A program made the translations under genes and the position numbers. A stretch of 64,000 bases of DNA, taken from Micromonospora phaseoli (lineage in GTDB: Bacteria; Actinomycetota; Actinomycetes; Mycobacteriales; Micromonosporaceae). The DNA is taken from the NCBI RefSeq assembly GCF_900109115.1, contig NZ_FNYV01000014.1:62001-126000 (forward strand). The letters run 5' to 3'. Below, piece by piece: positions 42,744 through 49,141 of this stretch. Every line of letters begins with the position of its first letter. The first letter of the stretch is position 1. Under the pieces are notes generated by a model that was given only the letters and a program-made list of their open reading frames with translations, did not search any database and had not been told where the DNA came from.

Positions 42744-42816
42744 TCGTCCCCATAACGCCGGAATGGCGGTTACCCAGACGCGCGGTAACCGCCATTCCGC
42801 CGAGATCGTGCCGATC
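42742..42816. repeat. GATC-bounded palindromic element, copy 2, with strong hairpin
   Basis: Left arm 42742-42769, right arm 42789-42816. Inside, GGAATGGCGGTTACC (42760-42774) and GGTAACCGCCATTCC (42784-42798) form a perfect 15-bp stem with a nine-base loop. It lies between the convergent DUF559-like and subtilisin genes and could act as terminator for both. Confidence 0.8.
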
Positions 42817-42820
42817 AAGC

Positions 42821-44503
42821 TCAGGGCCGGGTGGTCACCGCCGCGTACGCGTCGATGATGCCGTGCCCGTAGAAGCCGTTGAAGTTGACCGGGCCGTCGC
42901 AGTAGGCGTTGAACTCGACCGGCCGACCCTCGTTGACGTAGCTCTGCAGCCGCGGCTCCGGGCAGGCGTGCGCGGTTGCCGTCCGAAGCAGGTGCCGCTC
43001 GACCGAGTCCGGCGCGAGGCCGTAACCGCCCCGGCCCTGCGGCTTGCCGTGCCGGCTCACGATGAGCGCGGCCACGCCGGAGGCGTGCGGTGCCGCCATC
43101 GAGGTGCCCTGCAGGTACGTGAAGTAGCCGCACTCGCCGTTCTTCTTGCACTCCTTGAACACGAACGTCTCGGCGCCCGCCACGATGTTGCCGTCCTCGT
43201 CGACCGCCCCCTCCTCCTGGAGGACCTTCTTCGGGTACGTCGAGAGGATCATGTTGGCGTCGGTGCGGAACGTGTCGGTGCCGAAGCCATCCCGGAACCA
43301 GCCGCCCGGTGCGGCGACGGCGGTCTGCTCGGTGCCGTAGTTGGAGTAGTCGGCCTTCTTACCGGACGGGCCGACGGAGGAGACGCTGATGACGTGCGGC
43401 CCCTCGGTGGGCAGATCCCAGCAGCTGTCGTTGTCGATCTCACGCGGGTACGGCGCGACATCACCGTAGTTGGGGCTGGAGGTGTCGGTGCGCGGGTCGC
43501 CCAGGTCCTCGTAGTTGTTGCCGAGCGCACCGACCAGGGTGACGCCACGGTCGTGGGCGAAGGTCAGCGCCCGCTTCATAGCCCGGATGGTGGCCCGCTG
43601 CGCCGCCTGCGCCTCCGGCGAGTCCGCCGGGTTCGCGGTGCAGTTGTAGAGCCACGGGTCGACGTAGAAGGACATGTTGACCACGTCCAGGCCGGACCGG
43701 CCGGCGTGCAGCAGGGCGTTGACCACCGGGTTCAGGAAGAAGTAGCCCGAGTCCTGGCCGCCCTTGAGGTTGACCAGCGACACCCCCGGAGCCACGCCGG
43801 AGAGGCCGTACCCGTTCGCCGCGGCACCGACGGTGCCGGCGACGTGCGTGCCGTGCCCACCGTCGTCCGTGCCGGCCGGGTCGAGGCAGCTCGCGACCTC
43901 ACACTCCCCGTCGATCTCGGGGATGTCGGGTGCGAAGTTGCGCGACAACGCCCAGTTGAAGTTCGGGGCGATGTCGGGGTGGCTCGCGTCCACACCGGTG
44001 TCCAGCACGCCGACGGTCACCCGGCGGTCGCCGGGCTCGACCTTGCGCGCCTTGTCGGCCCGGATCATCTCCAGGCCCCAGAGCTTGTCGTCCAGCGGGT
44101 CCATCTTGGCCGGCTTCTTGCCCGACTTCCGGGCGGCACCCTTGGCGGCGGCCGCGGCCAGCAGGTGTTCCTGCTCGACCCGGTCCAGCTTGGGCTTGCG
44201 TCCGATCGCCCGCTGCTCGGCGGCACCGATCAGCGCCCCGGCGGCGGTCGCCTTCGCCGCGAAGTCGGTCCGGTCGCTGGTCACCTGGTACACGCCGACC
44301 TCGTCGGTGCGGGACACCACGGTCCCGCCGGCCGACCGGATCGCGGCGACGGCCGCGTCGCCGGAGACCCCGTCCTCGGCGACGACGGTGAAGGTTCGGA
44401 CGGCCGTCGGCTCGGCGCTGGCAGGCACCGCCATCCCCGTCACCGTGAGTGCCAGTACCGCCGCGGTCGCGACGGCACCGACGGTGAAGCGCTTGCTCAC
44501 CAC
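42821..44503 (-). CDS. Secreted subtilisin-like serine protease (S8)
   Basis: A 560-residue exported protease. The signal peptide spans about residues 1-30 (KRFTVGAVATAAVLALTV core, ending PASA). A propeptide-like I9 region follows. The catalytic triad is complete: Asp168 in GVLDTGVDASH, His217 in GGHGTHVAGT and Ser468 in GTSMAAPHASG; the oxyanion Asn lies in GALGNNYED. Two adjacent GTG codons (44503 and 44500) can start it; AGAGG seven bases before the first favours 44503. It probably degrades extracellular protein. Confidence 0.92.
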   Translation of the reverse strand: MVSKRFTVGAVATAAVLALTVTGMAVPASAEPTAVRTFTVVAEDGVSGDAAVAAIRSAGGTVVSRTDEVGVYQVTSDRTDFAAKATAAGALIGAAEQRAIGRKPKLDRVEQEHLLAAAAAKGAARKSGKKPAKMDPLDDKLWGLEMIRADKARKVEPGDRRVTVGVLDTGVDASHPDIAPNFNWALSRNFAPDIPEIDGECEVASCLDPAGTDDGGHGTHVAGTVGAAANGYGLSGVAPGVSLVNLKGGQDSGYFFLNPVVNALLHAGRSGLDVVNMSFYVDPWLYNCTANPADSPEAQAAQRATIRAMKRALTFAHDRGVTLVGALGNNYEDLGDPRTDTSSPNYGDVAPYPREIDNDSCWDLPTEGPHVISVSSVGPSGKKADYSNYGTEQTAVAAPGGWFRDGFGTDTFRTDANMILSTYPKKVLQEEGAVDEDGNIVAGAETFVFKECKKNGECGYFTYLQGTSMAAPHASGVAALIVSRHGKPQGRGGYGLAPDSVERHLLRTATAHACPEPRLQSYVNEGRPVEFNAYCDGPVNFNGFYGHGIIDAYAAVTTRP

Positions 44504-44535
44504 ATCGAATCCTCTCGTTGAGGTACGTGGCGTCA

Positions 44536-45297
44536 TCAGACATCAACCCGGGGAGTTTCGCCAGACCGCCGCCGGATCTGCGGGGGAAGATCCCCTTCGC
44601 CGGGCAGACCGGCCCGGACAGTCGGCAGCTCGGCCAGGACGGCAGGCAGGTCGGCCAGCGTGCGCACCGACGCGTCCGGCGTCACACCTGCGGGCAACTG
44701 TTCGTTGCGGCGGTTGAGCCAGACCGCGCGCAGCCCGGCCCGTTGCGCACCGACCACGTCGTGCACCGGGTTGTCGCCGACGTGCACCACCTGTTCCGGC
44801 GGCACACCGGCCGCCGAGCACACCGCGGCGTAGAACTCCGGGGCAGGCTTCTTGGGCAGGCCGTCATCGTGCGCGTACACCTCGAAGGCGAACTCGCCGG
44901 CGAGCCCGCAGCGTTCCGTGCGGCTGTTGCCGTTGGTGGCGAAGCCAATCGTCCAGCGCTGGCGCAGCGCGGCGAGCGCCGGTAGTACGTCGGCGAACGG
45001 CCTGGTCAGCGCGAACCGCCGGGCGAAGAAGATCGTGGCCGCCTCGTCCAGGTGGGCGACGAGCCCGGCCCGGTCCAGCGAGCGCGCCAGCGCCGCCCGC
45101 CGGATCTCGGTGACCGGCGCCTGCGCCAGGGCACCGAAGACCGCGTCCCAGTCTGATTCCAGGTCCGCCAGGCAAACCTCGGCCGCCGCCGGGGTCAGCC
45201 GCCGCATCTGCGCCAGTACGGCCTCCAGCCCGCCGGTGACGGCCGGACGCAGGTCGATCAGGGTCTCGTCGGCATCGAACACCACCGTGGTCAGCAC
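44536..45297 (-). CDS. HAD family hydrolase
   Basis: A 253-residue haloacid-dehalogenase-type hydrolase: motif I VVFDADETLIDL with the nucleophile Asp8, motif II Thr/Asn in FATNGNS, motif III Lys in LPKKPAPE and motif IV VHVGDNPVHDVVGA. The cap domain (residues 20-90) is helical, subfamily I. Typical substrates are small phosphate esters; none can be named. Motif I deviates from DxDGT (here DADET). CACGCT stands seven bases before the GTG at 45297. It lies 13 bases after the EamA gene on the same strand. Confidence 0.87.
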   Translation of the reverse strand: MLTTVVFDADETLIDLRPAVTGGLEAVLAQMRRLTPAAAEVCLADLESDWDAVFGALAQAPVTEIRRAALARSLDRAGLVAHLDEAATIFFARRFALTRPFADVLPALAALRQRWTIGFATNGNSRTERCGLAGEFAFEVYAHDDGLPKKPAPEFYAAVCSAAGVPPEQVVHVGDNPVHDVVGAQRAGLRAVWLNRRNEQLPAGVTPDASVRTLADLPAVLAELPTVRAGLPGEGDLPPQIRRRSGETPRVDV

Positions 45298-45310
45298 GAC
45301 GCCCAGCGTG

Positions 45311-46270
45311 TCACGTGAGGGCCGGCTCCGCCGCCTTCGGCCGCTCCGGTTCGACAGGTGCCCGCAGTTCGTCGAGGCGCACCAGCGCCACCCCCGCGAC
45401 GATCAGGGCCCCACCGAGCAGTTGCACGATCGTCGGCAGCTCACCGAGCACCAGCCAGGCGATCAGCACCGCGAACAGCACCTCGCTCAGCCCGACGAAG
45501 GAGGCCAGCCGGGAACCGAGAGCGCGCACCGCGGCGATCCCCGCGAGGTACGCGACGACCGCGGCCACCAGTGCGAGCCCGGCGATCGGTACCAGCCAAC
45601 TGGTCTGCTGCCCGGCGAACTGCACGGTGTCGAAGGTTGCCCGCAGTGGCAGCGCCCCGGCCAGACCGAGCAGCAGCAGCGCGCCGGCGCCGGCGGCCAT
45701 CCCGCCGCTGGCCATCACCACCGACGGCAGCGCGGAGTCGACGCGGCCGGCGAGCACGAAATAGCCGGCCAGCCCGACTGCCGCGCCCAGGCCCCAGAGC
45801 ACGCCGACCGGGTCGAGCCGGCCGGTTCCGGTCAGGTCGAGCACGAAGACCAGGCCGGCGAGGGCGACCACCGAGCCGGCAACGGTCAGCCGGCGGGGAC
45901 GCTGTCCCTGTACGAGCCAGGTCCAGCCGACAACGAGGATGACGCCCAGATACTCCAGCAGCAACGCCAGACCGACCGGCAGGTAGCGCACAGCGTTGAA
46001 GAAGCAGGCCTGGGCCACCGCGACCCCGAGCAGCCCGAAGACGCCGATCGACGTGATGTTTCGGCGCAGCACGGACCACCGGCCCCGCAGGACGAGCACC
46101 GCGGGCACCGCCAGCACCAGGGCGGCGATGCCGACCCGGGCGATGACGACCGCCTCGGCCGACCAGCCGTCGTCGATCAGGGAGCGGGCGAAGGTGCCCG
46201 AGGTGGCGAAGGTGACTGCGGAGAGCAGGGCCAGTGCGAGGCCGGCACCGGCGGCGGACGGTTGACGCAT
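45311..46270 (-). CDS. EamA family transporter
   Basis: A 319-residue membrane protein with ten hydrophobic helices in two EamA repeats. The first begins LALALLSAVTFATSGTFARS, the second about residue 155; YLPVGLALLLEYLGVILVV is a family hallmark. Such proteins export amino acids or other small metabolites. AAGGAG is five to six bases before the ATG at 46270. It is followed by the HAD hydrolase, and divergent from a CGNR regulator that may control it. Confidence 0.87.
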   Translation of the reverse strand: MRQPSAAGAGLALALLSAVTFATSGTFARSLIDDGWSAEAVVIARVGIAALVLAVPAVLVLRGRWSVLRRNITSIGVFGLLGVAVAQACFFNAVRYLPVGLALLLEYLGVILVVGWTWLVQGQRPRRLTVAGSVVALAGLVFVLDLTGTGRLDPVGVLWGLGAAVGLAGYFVLAGRVDSALPSVVMASGGMAAGAGALLLLGLAGALPLRATFDTVQFAGQQTSWLVPIAGLALVAAVVAYLAGIAAVRALGSRLASFVGLSEVLFAVLIAWLVLGELPTIVQLLGGALIVAGVALVRLDELRAPVEPERPKAAEPALT

Positions 46271-46341
46271 CGGGCTCTCCTTGGCACAGCTCGCCCGCCA
46301 TGGGCAAAGTAGGGTTATGTCGATGACGCTAGACCGGGGCC

Positions 46342-46902
46342 ATGACAGGAGTCAAGTTGCTGTTCGCCCATGACACTGAATGTTCGCTGATCGCCGCCGC
46401 CGCGCTGGTGAACACCGACAGCCCGGACGGCGAGGGGCTGCCCGACGTCGCCGCCCTGGACGCCTTCTACGTCACCCATTCCTACAGCGGACGGCACGAA
46501 CACAGCGACGCCGAACTGCGGGCGGTACGCGCCCTGCGTCCTCGGCTGCGCCGGATCTGGTACGCCGACATCGACGAGATCGTGTCGATCGTCAACGGGC
46601 TGCTCCGCGAACACCGCGCGCTGCCCCAGCTCATCACGCACGACGACGAGCCGTACCACCTGCACGCCGTCCCCCGGGACGCCCCCCTGGCCGCCAGGAT
46701 GGCGGTCGAGGCGGCGATGGCGATTGCGGACGTGGTGCGCGGCGGTGAGCTGCGCCGGCTGCGCAGCTGTGAGCATCCCGACTGCGACAACGTGCTGGTC
46801 GACCTGTCGAAGAACCGCTCCCGCCGGTTCTGCGAAGCGGGCTGCGGCAACCGGGCCGCGGTCAGCGCCTACCGCGCCCGCAAGGCCGCCGCCCGCTCCT
46901 GA
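46342..46902 (+). CDS. CGNR zinc finger (ABATE-like) regulator
   Basis: A 186-residue protein. Residues 8-130 form an ABATE-like ligand-binding region (LLFAHDTECSLIAAAALVNT at the start). The C-terminus is a CGNR zinc finger: CEHPDCDNVLVDLSKNRSRR, then FCEAGCGNRAAVSAYRAR, giving four Cys ligands and the CGNR signature. Such proteins are thought to be stress-responsive DNA-binding regulators. It is divergent from an EamA exporter. TAGACC at 46330-46335, six bases before the ATG, is a weak leaderless -10. Confidence 0.87.
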   Translation: MTGVKLLFAHDTECSLIAAAALVNTDSPDGEGLPDVAALDAFYVTHSYSGRHEHSDAELRAVRALRPRLRRIWYADIDEIVSIVNGLLREHRALPQLITHDDEPYHLHAVPRDAPLAARMAVEAAMAIADVVRGGELRRLRSCEHPDCDNVLVDLSKNRSRRFCEAGCGNRAAVSAYRARKAAARS

Positions 46903-46919
46903 CCCACCCGGCAGGTCGG

Positions 46920-47312
46920 TCAGCGGGCGCGACCGGCCATCAGCCAGCGGGTCACCGCGACCCGGAGCAGGACGTAGCGGCCGTCCGGGCCGTCCACCGT
47001 GACATCCCAACCGTCGTACCGGCGGCGTAGCCCCTCAACCACCTCGGGCGGGAAGGGCTGGCGGATGATGCTCGCCGTCCCCTCCGCCACGACGGGCGCG
47101 TCGCCGTCGGGCAGCGCCAGCGACACTCGGGGATCGGCGGCGATGTTGCGGACCTTCCGGTTGCGCTCGCCGGTGCCGATCCACCATTCACCGTCGAGAT
47201 ACAGGAACCAGACCGGCGTCAGGTGCGGTGAGCCGTCCGGCCGCAGCGTGCAGAGCCAGACGACGCTTTCCCGCGCCAGCCGTTCCAGGACCTCCGCGCC
47301 AGGCAGGCTCAC
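46920..47312 (-). CDS. PPOX-class (F420-dependent-type) oxidoreductase
   Basis: A 130-residue split-barrel flavin/F420 oxidoreductase. VVWLCTLRPDGSPHLTPVWF with the FLYLDGEWWIGTG strand is the family opening, followed by RKVRNIAADPRVSLAL and a C-terminal RYVLLRVAVTRWLM. The start is uncertain: GTG at 47312 gives the usual N-terminus, while the frame reaches a TTG at 47336. The gene begins two bases after the end of a decayed DUF397 fragment. Confidence 0.8.
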   Translation of the reverse strand: MSLPGAEVLERLARESVVWLCTLRPDGSPHLTPVWFLYLDGEWWIGTGERNRKVRNIAADPRVSLALPDGDAPVVAEGTASIIRQPFPPEVVEGLRRRYDGWDVTVDGPDGRYVLLRVAVTRWLMAGRAR

Positions 47313-47313
47313 C

Positions 47314-47575
47314 TCAGCGCGGCGGTGCCGCGACAAAGACCTGCCAGGTGTACGGGTCGAAGCTCAGCACCGGCCCATCCGGATCCCTGCTGCCCGCACC
47401 CCGACCGCCCCCGAAAGATCAGCTCCACGACTCCGCGATCTCCTTCAACGGCTCAATCGACTTCTGCGGCGGTAGCGCTGCGCCGAGCGTAGCCTCCCAG
47501 ACTCGTTGCAGCATCGACAGATCCGGCGGTCGATCCAGCTCCCGGCCGCCGACCTGCCCGCCGAGGTATGCCCAC
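47314..47575 (-). pseudogene. Remnant of a DUF5753 regulator/DUF397 gene pair
   Basis: On the minus strand a frame reads LQRVWEATLGAALPPQKSIE and then PLKEIAESWS before a TGA at 47421-47419, resembling the C-terminal end of Scr1-type DUF5753 regulators. Directly after it the same frame continues to GSRDPDGPVLSFDPYTWQVF, VAAPPR and a stop at 47314, the typical C-terminal half of a DUF397 protein. The DUF397 N-terminus with its W..SS...G..C.EVA motif, and most of the regulator, are missing. The left boundary of the older gene is unclear. I infer decay of an HTH-DUF5753/DUF397 pair by internal deletion. Confidence 0.55.
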
Positions 47576-47584
47576 GCCGGCGTT

Positions 47585-47658
47585 GATCCACACCGTTTCG
47601 GCGCAACGGCGGCGTTGACGCGGGTCGATACCGCCATCGCGCCGATCTGGCGTGCACA
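47585..47658. repeat. GATC-bounded palindromic element, copy 3
   Basis: The left arm GATCCACACCGTTTCGGCGC plus AACGGCGG (47585-47612) matches copy 1 at 21 of 28 positions; the right arm (47631-47658) begins CCGCCATCGCGCCGATCTGG. CGGCGCAACGGCGG and CCGCCATCGCGCCG are inverted with two mismatches. It abuts the decayed DUF5753 fragment, possibly marking the break point. Confidence 0.6.
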
Positions 47659-47686
47659 CGGCGCTGATCTGGCGTCGACGTACCAC

Positions 47687-49087
47687 TCAGGGGTGGGTCA
47701 TGCGGAGCAGATCGAGCGACTCCTCCAACTGGGTCTCGGTGAGTTTGCCGGAGTCGACGTGGCCCCGGGAGATCACCACCTCCCTGATGGGGATCTGCTT
47801 CTCCAGCGCCTCCTTGGCGATCGAGGCGGCCTCGTCGTACCCGAGATAGCGGTTGAGCGGGGTGACGATCGAGGGCGAGCCCTCGGCGTACGACAGGCAG
47901 ACCTCGGCGTCCGCGACCAGGCCGACCACGCAGCGGTCGGCGAGCAGCCGGCTCGACGCGGCGATCAGCCGGATCGACTCCAGGATGTTGCGGCCCATCA
48001 CCGGCAGCATCACGTTCAGCTCGAAGTCGCCCTGTGAGCCGGCGAAGGCCACGGCCGCGTCGTTGCCGATGACCTGCGCGCAGACCTGCCGGACGGCCTC
48101 GCAGACCACCGGGTTGACCTTGCCGGGCATGATCGACGAGCCCGGCTGGAGGTCGGGGATACGCAGCTCGCGCAGCCCGGCGCGCGGTCCGGAACCCATC
48201 CAGCGGATGTCGTTCGCGATCTTGTACAGCCCGACCGCGACGGTACGCAGCTGACCCGAGGTCTCCACCAGGGCGTCCCGGGCGCCCTGCGCCTCGAAGT
48301 GGTTGCGCGCCTCGGCCAGCGGCAGCCCGGTCGAGTCACGCAGCTTCTCGATGACGCGGGCGGCGAAACCGAGCGGGGTGTTGATGCCGGTGCCCACCGC
48401 CGTACCGCCGAGCGGCAACTCGGCGAGTCGAGGCAGCACCCCTTCCAACCGCTCGATGCCGTACCGGACCTGGGCGGCGTAGCCTCCGAACTCCTGCCCG
48501 AGGGTCACCGGCGTGGCGTCCATCAGGTGGGTACGCCCGGCCTTGACCACGGTCTCGAACTCGTCGGCCTTGCCCTGCAACGCGCTGGCCAGGTGGGCCA
48601 GCGCCGGGAGCAGATCCCGCGCGACCGCCTCGGTGGCGGCGAGGTGGATCGAGGACGGAAAGACGTCGTTACTGGACTGCGAGGCGTTGACGTCGTCGTT
48701 GGGGTGCACGCTGCTGCCCAACTCCCGGCCGGCGAGCGTGGCGATCACCTCGTTGGTGTTCATGTTGGACGACGTGCCGGAGCCGGTCTGGAACACGTCG
48801 ACCGGGAACTGGTCGTCGTACCCGCCGTCGGCCACGTGCGCGGCTGCGGCGGCGATGGCCGCGGCCACGTTCGCATCGATCACGCCCAGGTCGCCGTTGA
48901 CCTCGGCCGCCGCGCCCTTGATCTGGGCCAGCGCCCGGATCTGGGCCGGTTCGATACCCCGACCCGAGATCGGGAAATTCTGCACCGCCCGTTGCGTCTG
49001 GGCCCGCCACAGCGCCTCGGCGGGCACCTCCACCTCGCCCATCGAGTCGCGTTCGATCCGGTAGCCCGTCGTCTCCGTAGTCGTCAC
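47687..49087 (-). CDS. fumC: Fumarate hydratase class II
   Basis: A 466-residue class II (iron-free) fumarase. Signature GSSIMPGKVNPV, with catalytic Ser in that loop, is at about residue 317; GSGTSSNMNTNEV and RTHLMDATPVTLGQEF are the other conserved blocks. It interconverts fumarate and malate in the TCA cycle. The frame reaches an ATG at 49096, but the GTG at 49087 gives the standard TTTETTGYRIERDSMGE start and has CAGGAT seven bases upstream. A second, class I fumarase is encoded 3.3 kb away. Confidence 0.94.
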   Translation of the reverse strand: MTTTETTGYRIERDSMGEVEVPAEALWRAQTQRAVQNFPISGRGIEPAQIRALAQIKGAAAEVNGDLGVIDANVAAAIAAAAAHVADGGYDDQFPVDVFQTGSGTSSNMNTNEVIATLAGRELGSSVHPNDDVNASQSSNDVFPSSIHLAATEAVARDLLPALAHLASALQGKADEFETVVKAGRTHLMDATPVTLGQEFGGYAAQVRYGIERLEGVLPRLAELPLGGTAVGTGINTPLGFAARVIEKLRDSTGLPLAEARNHFEAQGARDALVETSGQLRTVAVGLYKIANDIRWMGSGPRAGLRELRIPDLQPGSSIMPGKVNPVVCEAVRQVCAQVIGNDAAVAFAGSQGDFELNVMLPVMGRNILESIRLIAASSRLLADRCVVGLVADAEVCLSYAEGSPSIVTPLNRYLGYDEAASIAKEALEKQIPIREVVISRGHVDSGKLTETQLEESLDLLRMTHP

Positions 49088-49141
49088 GAACACCATCCTG
49101 CCGCGTCCCGCGCGGACGTGCAGATGATCGCGCCGAGCCGC

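Noticed and set aside
46323..46373. Tiny 16-codon leader frame behind TAGGGT (46310-46315)
   Set aside because: The hexamer and spacing fit a leaderless start, but the frame overlaps the CGNR gene start and the peptide has no recognisable feature; too short to support.
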